From positions 1-64,000 of the forward strand of contig NW_027018003.1 in assembly GCF_032854445.1 (NCBI RefSeq): DNA of 64,000 bases, given 5' to 3'. This document shows positions 1-12,606 of this stretch, in pieces. The DNA is from Liolophura sinensis (Eukaryota; Mollusca; Polyplacophora; Chitonida; Chitonidae). A model generated the notes under the pieces. It was not told the DNA's origin. It searched no databases and saw nothing but the letters and a program-made list of their open reading frames with translations. The position numbers were made by a program, and so were the translations under genes. Position 1 is the stretch's first letter. Each line of letters opens with the position of its first letter.

Positions 1-145
1 GTATTGGTCGGAGAGCAACGCGGTTTGCACCATTCGATTTCTCGTCACAAAATACGTCGGATTAGCCTCTTACTAGTAGCACTGGAACAGTTTTTCCACT
101 TTTGCATTTTTGCCTGGTCTTTTTGTTAATTGAAATCGGCTACAC

Positions 146-158
146 TGTACTCTGTACA
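146..158. repeat. Inverted repeat TGTAC-TCT-GTACA
   Basis: Five-base arms flank a 3-bp centre. The motif is kept in nearly every unit, even in the diverged 45-57 kb domain, where the base changes (CTAAACTG, CTGCACTC) mostly fall just outside or at its edge. It is a candidate conserved site only by its persistence. Confidence 0.75.
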
Positions 159-237
159 ATCGCGACTGGTCATTACTATATTCAACTTTTGACTATAAGT
201 TATGTGCCCTTCGGTAGCCCAGAAGACCTGAAATCTT

Positions 238-250
238 TGGGCTAAGCCCA
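238..250. repeat. Inverted repeat TGGGCTAAGCCCA
   Basis: Six-base arms flank a single central A. Variants across the array are GGGCCAAGCCC, TCGGCTAAGCCC and GGGCTCAGCCC, so the left arm changes often while the right arm AGCCCA stays. That asymmetry argues against strict selection for the hairpin. Confidence 0.7.
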
Positions 251-286
251 TTTAACTCACCCAGCAATTGCCTTACTTCTAAGTGC

Positions 287-305
287 AAGACAATCTCAAT
301 GTCTT
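287..305. repeat. Inverted repeat AAGACA-(7)-TGTCTT
   Basis: Six-base arms flank a 7-bp spacer. The spacer toggles between ATCTCAA and ATGTCAA among variants. In some units the left arm is lost (GCAACACAATC, CCAAAACAATC). Confidence 0.6.
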
Positions 306-475
306 TATCTACGTGTAGAAAAACCAGACCATTTGTACGTGAAAAACACAAGGTACTTGATACAGTCTGCTGTAAAAAGTACAACTGAACACTAACCCCA
401 CTTCAGTAAGGTGCCAAAAGATGCGGAATTGAGCCAGGCATCGGCAGCTGTTGAAAATTGCAAATTTCCCTGGTT

Positions 476-483
476 TCCATGGA
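476..483. repeat. 8-bp palindrome TCCATGGA
   Basis: A short palindrome in the segment CTGGTTTCCATGGAGTAAGAG, one of the least variable stretches of the unit. The ATG here starts no credible coding sequence; a stop (TAA) follows almost at once on the + strand. Confidence 0.6.
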
Positions 484-501
484 GTAAGAGCCGTTGCTGG
501 G

Positions 502-507
502 CACGTG
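502..507. promoter_or_regulatory. CACGTG hexamer (E-box/G-box-like), once per monomer
   Basis: CACGTG stands about 43 bp before each unit boundary in most copies. It is replaced by GCGCGTG in the B' tail, as near 11463, and is CACGTAATT in the unit near 53737. The hexamer matches the core bound by many basic helix-loop-helix proteins. Nothing else in the window shows that it is used, and a six-base palindrome can occur by chance. Confidence 0.25.
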
Positions 508-1063
508 ATTATGACATCAATGATCATTCAATTGTCACTACAGCCAAAAGTATTGGTCGGAGAGCAATGCGGTTTGCACCATTCGATTTCTCGTCACAAA
601 ATGCGTCGGATTAGCCTCTTACCAGCAGCGCTGGAACAGTTTTTCCACTTTTGCATTTTTACCTGGTCTTTTTGTTAATTGAAATCGGCTACACTGTACT
701 CTGTACAATCGCGACTGGTATTACTATATTCAACTTTTGACTATAAGTTATGTGCCCTTCGGTAGCCCAGAAGACGTCAAATCTATCGGCTAAGTCCATT
801 CAACTCACCCAGCAATTGTCTTACTTCTAAGTCCAAGACAATCTTAATGTCTTTATCTACGTGTAGAAAACCAGACCATTTGTACATAAAAAACACAAGT
901 ACTTGATTACAGTCTGCTGTGAAAAGTACAACTAAACACTGACCCACATTTATAAGGTGCCAAAAGATGTGGAATTGGGCCCAGGCATCGGCAGCTGTTA
1001 AAAAATTGCAAATATCCCTGGTTTCCATGGAGTAAGAGCCGTTGCTGGGCACGTGATTATGAC

Positions 1064-1079
1064 ATCAATGATCATTGAT
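1064..1079. repeat. 16-bp perfect palindrome in the B-type tail
   Basis: ATCAATGATCATTGAT reads the same on both strands. It precedes about 34 of the 116 unit junctions, a few of them with a one-base change. A-type tails keep only the 10-bp core AATGATCATT. The B' tail (eight junctions) becomes ATCATCGATC. No protein partner can be named from the sequence. Confidence 0.9.
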
Positions 1080-3831
1080 CTGTCGCTACAGCAAAAAGTA
1101 TTGGTCGGAGAGCAACGCGGTTTGCACCATTCGATTTCTCGTCACAAAATACGTCGGATTAGGCTCTTACTAGTAGCACTGGAACAGTTTTTCCACTTTT
1201 GCATTTTGGCTGGTCTTTTTGTTAATTGAAATCGGCTACACTGTACTCTGTACAATCGCGACTGGTCATTACTATATTCAACTTTTGACTATAAGTTATG
1301 TGCCCTTCGGTAGCCCACAAGACCTGAAATCTTTGGCTAAGCCCATTTAACTCACCCAGCAATTGTCTTACTTCTAAGTCCAAGACAATGTCAATGTCTT
1401 TATCTACGTGTAGAAAAACCACACCATTTGTACATGAAAAACACAAGGTACTTGATACAGTCTGCTGTAAAAAGTACAACTGAACACTAACCCACTTCAG
1501 TAAGGTGCAAAAGATGCGGAATTGAGCCAGGCATCGGCAGCTGTTGAAAAATTGCAAATTTCCCTGGTTTCCATGGAGTAAGAGCCGTTGCTGGGCACGT
1601 GATTATGACATAAATGATCATTCAATTGTCACTACAGCCAAAAGTATTGGTCGGAGAGCAACGCGGTTTGCACCATTCGATTTCTCGTCACAAAATACGT
1701 CGGATTAGGCTTTACCAGCAGCACTGGAACAGTTTTTCCACTTTTGCATTTTTACTGTTTTTTGTTAATTGAAATCGGCTACACTGTACTCTGTACAATC
1801 GCGACTGGTCATTACTATATTCAACTTTTGACTATAAGTTATGTGCCCTTCGGTAGCCCAGAAGACGTCAAATCTTTGGGCTAAGCCCATTTAACTCACC
1901 AGCAATTGTCTTACTTCTAAGTCCAAGACAATCTCAATGTCTTTATCTATGTGTAGAAAAACCACACCATTTGTACATAAAAAACACAAGGTACTTGATA
2001 CAGTCTGCTGTAAAAAGTACAACTAAACACTGACCCACATTTATAAGGTGCCAAAAGATGTAGAATTGAGCCAGGCATCGGCAGCTGTTAAAAAATTGCA
2101 AATATCCTGGTTTCCATGGAGTAAGAGCCGTTGCTGGGCACGTGATTATGACATCAATGATCATTGATCTGTCGCTACAGCCAAAAGTATTGGTCGGAGA
2201 GCAACGCGGTTTGGACCATTCGATTTCTCGTCACAAAATACGTCGGATTAGCCTCTTACTAGTAGCACTGGAACAGTTTTTCCACTTTTGCATTTTTGCC
2301 TGGTCTTTTTGTTAATTGAAATCGGCTACACTGTACTCTGTACAATCGCGACTGGTCCATTACTATATTCAACTTTTGACTATAAGTTATGTGCCCTTCG
2401 GTAGCCCAGAAGACCTGAAATCTTTGGGCTAAGCCCATTTAACTCACCCAGCAATTGCCTTACTTCTAAGTGCAAGACAATCTCAATGTCTTTATCTACG
2501 TGTAGAAAAACCAGACCATTTGTACATAAAAAACACAAGGTACTTGATACAGTCTGCTGTGAAAAGTACAACTAAACACTGACCCACATATATAAGGTGC
2601 CAAAAGATGTGGAATTGGGCCAGGCATCGCAGCTGTTAAAAAATTGCAAATATCCCTGGTTTCCATGGAGTAAGAGCCGTTGCTGGGCACGTGATTATGA
2701 CATCAATGATCATTGATCTGTCCGCTACAGCCAAAAGTATTGGTCGGAGAGCAACGCGGTTTGCACCATTCGATTTCTCGTCACAAAATACGTCGGATTA
2801 GGCCTCTACTAGTAGCACTGGAACAGTTTTTCCACTTTTGCATTTTGGCTGGTCTTTTTGTTAATTGAAATCGGCTACACTGTACTCTGTACAATCGCGA
2901 CTGGTCATTACTATATTCAACTTTTTGGACTATAAGTTAATGTGCCCTTCGGTAGCCCAGAAGACCTGAATCTTTGGCTAAGCCCATTTAACTCACCCAG
3001 CAATTGTTCTTACTTCTAAGTGCAAGACAATGTCAATGTCTTTATCTACGTGTAGAAAAACCACACCATTTGTACATGAAAAACACAAGGTACTTGATAC
3101 AGTCTGCTGTAAAAAGTACAACTGAACACTAACCCACTTCAGTAAGGTGCCAAAAGATGCGGAATTGAGCCAGGCATCGGCAGCTGTTGAAAAATTGCAA
3201 ATTTCCCTGGTTTCCATGGAGTAAGAGCCGTTGCTGGGCACGTGATTATGACATAAAGAATCATTCAATTGTCACTACAGCCAAAAGTATTGGTCGGAGA
3301 GCAACGCGGTTTGCACCATTCGATTTCTCGTCACAAAATACGTCGGATTAGGCTTTACCAGCAGCACTGGAACAGTTTTTCCACTTTTGCATTTTTACCT
3401 GTTTTTTGTTAATTGAAATCGGCTACACTGTACTCTGTACAATCGCGACTGGTCATTACTATATTCAACTTTTGACTATAAGTTATGTGCCCTTCGGTAG
3501 CCCAGAAGACGTCAAATCTTTGGGCTAAGCCCATTTAACTCACCCAGCAATTGTCTTACTTCTAAGTCCAAGACAATCTCAATGTCTTTATCTATGTGTA
3601 GAAAAACCACACCATTTGTACATAAAAAACACAAGGTACTTGATACAGTCTGCTGTAAAAAGTACAACTAAACACTGACCCACATTTATAAGGTGCCAAA
3701 AGATGTAGAATTGAGCAGCATCGGCAGCTGTTAAAAAATTGCAAATATCCCTGGTTTCCATGGAGTAAGAGCCGTTGCTGGGCACGTGATTATGACATCA
3801 ATGATCATTTGATCTGTCGCTACAGCCAAAA

Positions 3832-6800
3832 GTATTGGTCGGAGAGCAACGCGGTTTGCACCATTCGATTTCTCGTCACAAAATACGTCGGATTAGCCTC
3901 TTACTAGTAGCACTGGAACAGTTTTTCCACTTTTGCATTTTTGCCTGGTCTTTTTGTTAATTGAAATCGGCTACACTGTACTCTGTACAATCGCGACTGG
4001 TCATTACTATATTCAACTTTTGACTATAAGTTATGTGCCCTTCGGTAGCCCAGAAGACCTGAAATCTTTGGGCTAAGCCCATTTAACTCACCCAGCAATT
4101 GCCTTACTTCTAAGTGCAAGACAATCTCAATGTCTTTATCTACGTGTAGAAAAACCAGACCATTTGTACGTGAAAAACACAAGGTACTTGATACAGTCTG
4201 CTGTAAAAAGTACAACTGAACACTAACCCACTTCAGTAAGGTGCCAAAAGATGCGGAATTGAGCCAGGCATCGGCAGCTGTTGAAAAATTGCAAATTTCC
4301 CTGGTTTCCATGGAGTAAGAGCCGTTGCTGGGCACGTGATTATGACATCAATGATCATTCAATTGTCACTACAGCCAAAAGTATTGGTCGGAGAGCAATG
4401 CGGTTTGCACCATTCGATTTCTCGTCACAAAATGCGTCGGATTAGCCTCTTACCAGCAGCGCTGGAACAGTTTTTTCCACTTTTGCATTTTTACCTGGTC
4501 TTTTTGTTAATTGAAATCGGCTACACTGTACTCTGTACAATCGCGACTGGTCATTACTATATTCAACTTTTGACTATAAGTTATGTGCCCTTCGGTAGCC
4601 CAGAAGACGTCAAATCTATCGGCTAAGTCCATTCAACTCACCCAGCAATTGTCTTACTTCTAAGTCCAAGACAATCTTAATGTCTTTATCTACGTGTAGA
4701 AAAACCAGACCATTTGTACATAAAAAACACAAGGTACTTGATACAGTCTGCTGTGAAAAGTACAACTAAACACTGACCCACATTTATAAGGTGCCAAAAG
4801 ATGTGGAATTGGGCCAGGCATCGGCAGCTGTTAAAAAATTGCAAATATCCCTGGTTTCCATGGAGTAAGAGCCGTTGCTGGGCACGTGATTATGACATCA
4901 ATGATCATTGATCTGTCGCTACAGCAAAAAGTATTGGTCGGAGAGCAACGCGGTTTGCACCATTCGATTTCTCGTCACAAAATACGTCGGATTAGGCTCT
5001 TACTAGTAGCACTGGAACAGTTTTTCCACTTTTGCATTTTGGCTGGTCTTTTTGTTAATTGAAATCGGCTACACTGTACTCTGTACAATCGCGACTGGTC
5101 ATTACTATATTCAACTTTTGACTATAAGTTATGTGCCCTTCGGTAGCCCACAAGACCTGAAATCTTTGGGCTAAGCCCATTTAACTCACCCAGCAATTGT
5201 CTTACTTCTAAGTCCAAGACAATGTCAATGTCTTTATCTACGTGTAGAAAAACCACACCATTTGTACATGAAAAACACAAGGTACTTGATACAGTCTGCT
5301 GTAAAAAGTACAACTGAACACTAACCCACTTCAGTAAGGTGCCAAAAGATGCGGAATTGAGCCAGGCATCGGCAGCTGTTGAAAAATTGCAAATTTCCCT
5401 GGTTTCCATGGAGTAAGAGCCGTTGCTGGGCACGTGATTATGACATAAATGATCATTCAATTGTCACTACAGCCAAAAGTATTGGTCGGAGAGCAACGCG
5501 GTTTGCACCATTCGATTTCTCGTCACAAAATACGTCGGATTAGGCTTTACCAGCAGCACTGGAACAGTTTTTCCACTTTTGCATTTTTACCTGTTTTTTG
5601 TTAATTGAAATCGGCTACACTGTACTCTGTACAATCGCGACTGGTCATTACTATATTCAACTTTTGACTATAAGTTATGTGCCCTTCGGTAGCCCAGAAG
5701 ACGTCAAATCTTTGGGCTAAGCCCATTTAACTCACCCAGCAATTGTCTTACTTCTAAGTCCAAGACAATCTCAATGTCTTTATCTATGTGTAGAAAAACC
5801 ACACCATTTGTACATAAAAAACACAAGGTACTTGATACAGTCTGCTGTAAAAAGTACAACTAAACACTGACCCACATTTATAAGGTGCCAAAAGATGTAG
5901 AATTGAGCCAGGCATCGGCAGCTGTTAAAAAATTGCAAATATCCCTGGTTTCCATGGAGTAAGAGCCGTTGCTGGGCACGTGATTATGACATCAATGATC
6001 ATTGATCTGTCGCTACAGCCAAAAGTATTGGTCGGAGAGCAACGCGGTTTGGACCATTCGATTTCTCGTCACAAAATACGTCGGATTAGCCTCTTACTAG
6101 TAGCACTGGAACAGTTTTTCCACTTTTGCATTTTTGCCTGGTCTTTTTGTTAATTGAAATCGGCTACACTGTACTCTGTACAATCGCGACTGGTCATTAC
6201 TATATTCAACTTTTGACTATAAGTTATGTGCCCTTCGGTAGCCCAGAAGACCTGAAATCTTTGGGCTAAGCCCATTTAACTCACCCAGCAATTGCCTTAC
6301 TTCTAAGTGCAAGACAATCTCAATGTCTTTATCTACGTGTAGAAAAACCAGACCATTTGTACATAAAAAACACAAGGTACTTGATACAGTCTGCTGTGAA
6401 AAGTACAACTAAACACTGACCCACATTTATAAGGTGCCAAAAGATGTGGAATTGGGCCAGGCATCGGCAGCTGTTAAAAAATTGCAAATATCCCTGGTTT
6501 CCATGGAGTAAGAGCCGTTGCTGGGCACGTGATTATGACATCAATGATCATTGATCTGTCGCTACAGCCAAAAGTATTGGTCGGAGAGCAACGCGGTTTG
6601 CACCATTCGATTTCTCGTCACAAAATACGTCGGATTAGGCTCTTACTAGTAGCACTGGAACAGTTTTTCCACTTTTGCATTTTGGCTGGTCTTTTTGTTA
6701 ATTGAAATCGGCTACACTGTACTCTGTACAATCGCGACTGGTCATTACTATATTCAACTTTTGACTATAAGTTATGTGCCCTTCGGTAGCCCAGAAGACC

Positions 6801-7667
6801 TGAAATCTTTGGGCTAAGCCCATTTAACTCACCCAGCAATTGTCTTACTTCTAAGTCCAAGACAATGTCAATGTCTTTATCTACGTGTAGAAAAACCACA
6901 CCATTTGTACATGAAAAACACAAGGTACTTGATACAGTCTGCTGTAAAAAGTACAACTGAACACTAACCCACTTCAGTAAGGTGCCAAAAGATGCGGAAT
7001 TGAGCCAGGCATCGGCAGCTGTTGAAAAATTGCAAATTTCCCTGGTTTCCATGGAGTAAGAGCCGTTGCTGGGCACGTGATTATGACATAAATGATCATT
7101 CAATTGTCACTACAGCCAAAAGTATTGGTCGGAGAGCAACGCGGTTTGCACCATTCGATTTCTCGTCACAAAATACGTCGGATTAGGCTTTACCAGCAGC
7201 ACTGGAACAGTTTTTCCACTTTTGCATTTTTACCTGTTTTTTGTTAATTGAAATCGGCTACACTGTACTCTGTACAATCGCGACTGGTCATTACTATATT
7301 CAACTTTTGACTATAAGTTATGTGCCCTTCGGTAGCCCAGAAGACGTCAAATCTTTGGGCTAAGCCCATTTAACTCACCCAGCAATTGTCTTACTTCTAA
7401 GTCCAAGACAATCTCAATGTCTTTATCTATGTGTAGAAAAACCACACCATTTGTACATAAAAAACACAAGGTACTTGATACAGTCTGCTGTAAAAAGTAC
7501 AACTAAACACTGACCCACATTTATAAGGTGCCAAAAGATGTAGAATTGAGCCAGGCATCGGCAGCTGTTAAAAAATTGCAAATATCCCTGGTTTCCATGG
7601 AGTAAGAGCCGTTGCTGGGCACGTGATTATGACATCAATGATCATTGATCTGTCGCTACAGCCAAAA
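3832..7667 (+). repeat. Heptamer HOR, copy 2 (clean)
   Basis: Seven monomers (3832, 4381, 4931, 5479, 6025, 6574, 7122), 3,836 bp, reproduce the order and private variants of 1-3831. Units 4931-6024 and 6574-7667 are themselves two copies of the A-B dimer, separated by the hybrid unit at 6025. That unit has an A-type head (TAGTAG, GACCTG) and a B-type distal half (TACATAAAAAAC, ATTTATAAGG, GATGTGG). Confidence 0.92.
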
Positions 7668-9314
7668 GTATTGGTCGGAGAGCAACGCGGTTTGCACCAT
7701 TCGATTTCTCGTCACAAAATACGTCGGATTAGCCTCTTACTAGTAGCACTGGAACAGTTTTTCCACTTTTGCATTTTTGCCTGGTCTTTTTGTTAATTGA
7801 AATCGGCTACACTGTACTCTGTACAATCGCGACTGGTCATTACTATATTCAACTTTTGACTATAAGTTATGTGCCCTTCGGTAGCCCAGAAGACCTGAAA
7901 TCTTTGGGCTAAGCCCATTTAACTCACCCAGCAATTGCCTTACTTCTAAGTGCAAGACAATCTCAATGTCTTTATCTACGTGTAGAAAAACCAGACCATT
8001 TGTACGTGAAAAACACAAGGTACTTGATACAGTCTGCTGTAAAAAGTACAACTGAACACTGACCCACTTCAGTAAGGTGCCAAAAGATGCGGAATTGAGC
8101 CAGGCATCGGCAGCTGTTGAAAAATTGCAAATTTCCCTGGTTTCCATGGAGTAAGAGCCGTTGCTGGGCACGTGATTATGACATAAATGATCATTCAATT
8201 GTCACTACAGCCAAAAGTATTGGTCGGAGAGCAATGCGGTTTGCACCATTCGATTTCTCGTCACAAAATACGTCGGATTAGCCTCTTACCAGCAGCACTG
8301 GAACAGTTTGTCCACTTTTGCATTTTTGCCTGGTCTTTTTGTTAATTGAAATCGGCTACACTGTACTCTGTACAATCGCGACTGGTCATTACTATATTCA
8401 ACTTTTGACTATAAGTTATGTGCCCTTCGGTAGCCCAGAAGACGTCAAATCTTTGGGCTAAGCCCATTTAACTCACCCAGCAATTGTCTTACTTCTAAGT
8501 GCAACACAATCTCAATGTCTTTATCTACGTGTAGAAAAACCACACCATTTGTACGTGAAAACCACAAGGTACTTGATACAGTCTGCTGTGAAAAGTACAA
8601 CTGAACACTGACCCACTTCAGTAAGGTGCCAAAAGATGCGGAATTGAGCCAGGCATCGGCAGCTGTTGAAAAATTGCAAATTTCCCTGGTTTCCATGGAG
8701 TAAGAGCCGTTGCTGGGCACGTGATTATGACATAAATGATCATTCAATTGTCACTACAGCCAAAAGTATTGGTCGGAGAGCAACGCGGTTTGCACCATTC
8801 GATTTCTCGTCACAAAATACGTCGGAATAGCCTCTTACCAGCAGTACTGGAACAGTTTTTCCACTTTTGCATTTTTACCTGGTCTTTTTGTTAATTGAAA
8901 TCGGCTACACTGTACTCTGTACAATCGCGACTGGTCATTACTATATTCAACTTTTGACTATAAGTTATGTGCCCTTCGGTAGCCCAGAAGACGTCAAATC
9001 TATCGGCTAAGTCCATTCAACTCACCCAGCAATTGTCTTACTTCTAAGTGCAAGACAATCTTAATGTCTTTATCTACGTGTAGAAAAACCAGACCATTTG
9101 TACATAAAAAACACAAGGTACTTGATACAGTCTGCTGTGAAAAGTACAACTAAACACTGACCCACATTTATAAGGTGCCAAAAGATGTGGAATTGGGCCA
9201 GGCATCGGCAGCTGTTAAAAAATTGCAAATATCCCTGGTTTCCATGGAGTAAGAGCCGTTGCTGGGCACGTGATTATGACATCAATGATCATTGATCTGT
9301 CGCTACAGCCAAAA
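7668..9314 (+). repeat. Transitional trimer between heptamers and tetramers
   Basis: Three units. The one at 7668 resembles the first unit of the heptamer. The one at 8217 is a reverse hybrid: CAGCAG head, GTTTGTCC, GACGTC, then TACGTGAAAACC and an A-type tail. The one at 8766 carries the CTATCGGCTAAGTCC block of the second heptamer unit. The arrangement reads as a third heptamer interrupted by insertion of the 8217 unit, after which the pattern changes to tetramers. Confidence 0.75.
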
Positions 9315-11510
9315 GTATTGGTCGGAGAGCAACGCGGTTTGCACCATTCGATTTCTCGTCACAAAATACGTCGGATTAGGCTCTTACTAGTAGCACTGGA
9401 ACAGTTTTTCCACTTTTGCATTTTTGCCTGGTCTTTTTGTTAATTGAAATCGGCTACACTGTACTCTGTACAATCGCGACTGGTCATTACTATATTCAAC
9501 TTTTGACTATAAGTTATGTGCCCTTCGGTAGCCCAGAAGACCTGAAATCTTTGGGCCAAGCCCATTTAACTCACCCAGCAATTGTCTTACTTCTAAGTCC
9601 AAGACAATGTCAATGTCTTTATCTACGTGTAGAAAAACCAGACCATTTGTACATGAAAAACACAAGGTACTTGATACAGTCTGCTGTAAAAAGTACAACT
9701 GAACACTAACCCACTTCAGTAAGGTGCCAAAAGATGCGGAATTGAGCCAGGCATCGGCAGCTGTTGAAAAATTGCAAATTTCCTTGGTTTCCATGGAGTA
9801 AGAGCCGTTGCTGGGCACGTGATTATGACATAAATGATCATTCAATTGTCACTACAGCCAAAAGTATTGGTCGGAGAGCAACGCGGTTTGCACCATTCGA
9901 TTTCTCGTCACAAAATACGTCGGATTAGCCTCTTACCAGCAGCACTGGAACAGTTTTTTCCACTTTTGCATTTTTACCTGTTTTTTGTTAATTGAAATCG
10001 GCTACACTGTACTCTGTACAATCGCGACTGGTCATTACTATATTCAACTTTTGACTATAAGTTATGTGCCCTTCGGTAGCCCAGAAGACGTCAAATCTTT
10101 GGGCTAAGCCCATTTAACTCACCCAGCAATTGTCTTACTTCTAAGTCCAAGACAATCTCAATGTCTTTATCTATGTGTAGAAAAACCACACCATTTGTAC
10201 ATAAAAAACACAAGGTACTTGATACAGTCTGCTGTAAAAAGTACAACTAAACACTGACCCACATTTATAAGGTGCCAAAAGATGTGGAATTGGGGCAGGC
10301 ATCGGCAGCTGTTAAAAAATTGCAAATATCCCTGGTTTCCATGGAGTAAGAGCCGTTGCTGGGCACGTGATTATGACATCAATGATCATTGATCTGTCGC
10401 TACAGCCAAAAGTATTGGTCGGAGAGCAACGCGGTTTGGACCATTCGATTTCTCGTCACAAAATACGTCGGATTAGGCTCTTACTAGTAGCACTGGAACA
10501 GTTTTTCCACTTTTGCATTTTTGCCTGGTCTTTTTGTTAATTGAAATCGGCTACAGTGTACTCTGTACAATCGCGACTGGTCATTACTATATTCAACTTT
10601 TGACTATAAGTTATGTGCCCTTCGGTAGCCCAGAAGACCTGAAATCTTTGGGCTAAGCCCATTTAACTCACCCAGCAATTGCCTTACTTCTAAGTGCAAA
10701 ACAATCTCAATGTCTTTATCTACGTGTAGAAAAAACCACACCATTTGTACGTGAAAACCACAAGGTACTTGATACAGTCTGCTGTAAAAAGTACAACTGA
10801 ACACTGACCCACTTCATTAAGGTGCCAAAAGATGCGGAATTGAGCCAGGCATCGGCAGCTGTTGAAAAATTGCAAATTTCCCTGGTTTCCATGGAGTAAG
10901 AGCCGTTGCTGGGCACGTGATTATGACATAAATGATCATTCAATTGTCACTACAGCCAAAAGTATTGGTCGGAGAGCAATGCGGTTTGCACCATTCGATT
11001 TGTCGTCACAAAATACGTCGGATTAGCCTCTTACCAGCAGCACTGGAACAGTTTTTCCACTTTTGCATTTTTACCTGGTCTTTTTGTTAATTGAAATCGG
11101 CTACACTGTACTCTGTACAATCGCGACTGGTCATTACTATATTCAACTTTTGACTATAAGTTATGTGCCCTTCGGTAGCCCAGAAGACCTGAAATCTTTG
11201 GGCCAAGCCCATTTAACTCACCCAGCAATTGCCTTACTTCTAAGTCCAAGACAATGTCAATGTCTTTATCTACGTGTAGAAAAACCAGACCATTTGTACA
11301 TAAAAAACACAAGGTACTTGATACAGTCTGCTGTAAAAAGTACAACTAAACACTGACCCACATTTATAAGGTGCCAAAAGATGTGGAATTGAGCCAGGCA
11401 TCGGCAGCTGTTAAAAAATTGCAAATATCCCTGGTTTCCATGGAGTAAGAGCCGTTGCTGGGCGCGTGATTATGACATCAATGATCATCGATCTATCGCT
11501 ACAGCCAAAA
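9315..11510 (+). repeat. A-B-A-B' tetramer HOR, copy 1
   Basis: Units at 9315 (A, TACATGAAAAAC), 9864 (B with the 2-bp deletion), 10412 (A-like, TTTGGACC, TACGTGAAAACC, CTTCATTAAGG) and 10962 (B', ATGCGG with TTTGTCG, GACCTG, GGGCGCGTG, tail ATCATCGATCTATCGC). The same four-unit order recurs at 11511, 20290, 27425 and 29618. Length is 2,196 bp, four times 549. Confidence 0.9.
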
Positions 11511-12059
11511 GTATTGGTCGGAGAGCAACGCGGTTTGCACCATTCGATTTCTCGTCACAAAATACGTCGGATTAGGCTCTTACTAGTAGCACTGGAACAG
11601 TTTTTCCACTTTTGCATTTTTGCCTGGTCTTTTTGTTAATTGAAATCGGCTACACTGTACTCTGTACAATCGCGACTGGTCATTACTATATTCAACTTTT
11701 GACTATAAGTTATGTGCCCTTCGGTAGCCCAGAAGACCTGAAATCTTTGGGCCAAGCCCATTTAACTCACCCAGCAATTGTCTTACTTCTAAGTCCAAGA
11801 CAATGTCAATGTCTTTATCTACGTGTAGAAAAACCAGACCATTTGTACATGAAAAACACAAGGTACTTGATACAGTCTGCTGTAAAAAGTACAACTGAAC
11901 ACTAACCCACTTCAGTAAGGTGCCAAAAGATGCGGAATTGAGCCAGGCATCGGCAGCTGTTGAAAAATTGCAAATTTCCCTGGTTTCCATGGAGTAAGAG
12001 CCGTTGCTGGGCACGTGATTATGACATAAATGATCATTCAATTTTCACTACAGCCAAAA
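11511..12059 (+). repeat. Reference monomer, variant A (549 bp)
   Basis: This is a clean example of variant A. Diagnostic states in order: GGCTCTTACTAGTAG near unit position 63-77, GCCTGG after the T-run, GACCTG near 235, GGGCCAAG (GGGCTAAG in other A copies), GTCAATGTC, TACATGAAAAAC (TACGTGAAAAAC in a sister subtype), ACTTCAGTAAGG, GATGCGG, GAGCC, GTTGAAAAATTG, AAATTTCCC, and a tail ATAAATGATCATTCAA. The TACATGAAAAAC subtype occurs nine times, at 1098, 2737, 4931, 6574, 9315, 11511, 20290, 27425 and 29618, and never right of 30.2 kb. Confidence 0.93.
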
Positions 12060-12606
12060 GTATTGGTCGGAGAGCAACGCGGTTTGCACCATTCGATTTC
12101 TCGTCACAAAATACGTCGGATTAGCCTCTTACCAGCAGCACTGGAACAGTTTTTCCACTTTTGCATTTTTACCTGTTTTTTGTTAATTGAAATCGGCTAC
12201 ACTGTACTCTGTACAATCGCGACTGGTCATTACTATATTCAACTTTTGACTATAAGTTATGTGCCCTTCGGTAGCCCAGAAGACGTCAAATCTTTCGGCT
12301 AAGCCCATTTAACTCACCCAGCAATTGTCTTACTTCTAAGTCCAAGACAATCTCAATGTCTTTATCTATGTGTAGAAAAACCACACCATTTGTACATAAA
12401 AAACACAAGGTACTTGATACAGTCTGCTGTAAAAAGTACAACTAAACACTGACCCACATTTATAAGGTGCCAAAAGATGTGGAATTGGGCCAGGCATCGG
12501 CAGCTGTTAAAAAATTGCAAATATCCCTGGTTTCCATGGAGTAAGAGCCGTTGCTGGGCACGTGATTATGACATCAATGATCATTGATCTGTCGCTACAG
12601 CCAAAA
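12060..12606 (+). repeat. Reference monomer, variant B (547-bp deletion subtype)
   Basis: Variant B differs from A at linked sites: TTACCAGCAGCAC, TTTTTACCTG, GACGTC in place of GACCTG, TACATAAAAAAC, ACATTTATAAGG, GATGTGG, GGGCC, GTTAAAAAATTG, AAATATCCC, and a tail ATCAATGATCATTGAT. This subtype also carries a 2-bp deletion next to the T-run (ACCTGTTTTTTG where other copies have ACCTGGTCTTTTTG). It appears at 1644, 3287, 5479, 7122, 9864, 12060, 20837, 27975 and 30163. Each time it directly follows the TACATGAAAAAC subtype of A, so the pair is inherited as one ~1.1-kb dimer. Confidence 0.92.

Larger units (their letters stand above)
1..3831 (+). repeat. Heptamer HOR, copy 1 (indel-rich)
   Basis: Seven monomers (starts 1, 550, 1098, 1644, 2187, 2737, 3287) match 3832-7667 one for one. 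Shared private states include AAAATGCGTCGG with GCGCTGG in the second unit, CTATCGGCTAAGTCC in the same unit, CCACAAGACC in the third, and TTTGGACC in the fifth. Read by variant the order is A-B-A-B-hybrid-A-B. Unit lengths vary (543-550). By eye, the differences from copy 2 are nearly all one-base indels, with only a few substitutions, for example AGTGCAAG against AGTCCAAG in the sixth unit. Confidence 0.9.

Noticed and set aside
1-549. Internal ~183-bp subrepeat that would make the unit a trimer
   Set aside because: By eye the three thirds of the unit share no extended similarity. A formal self-alignment was not possible here.
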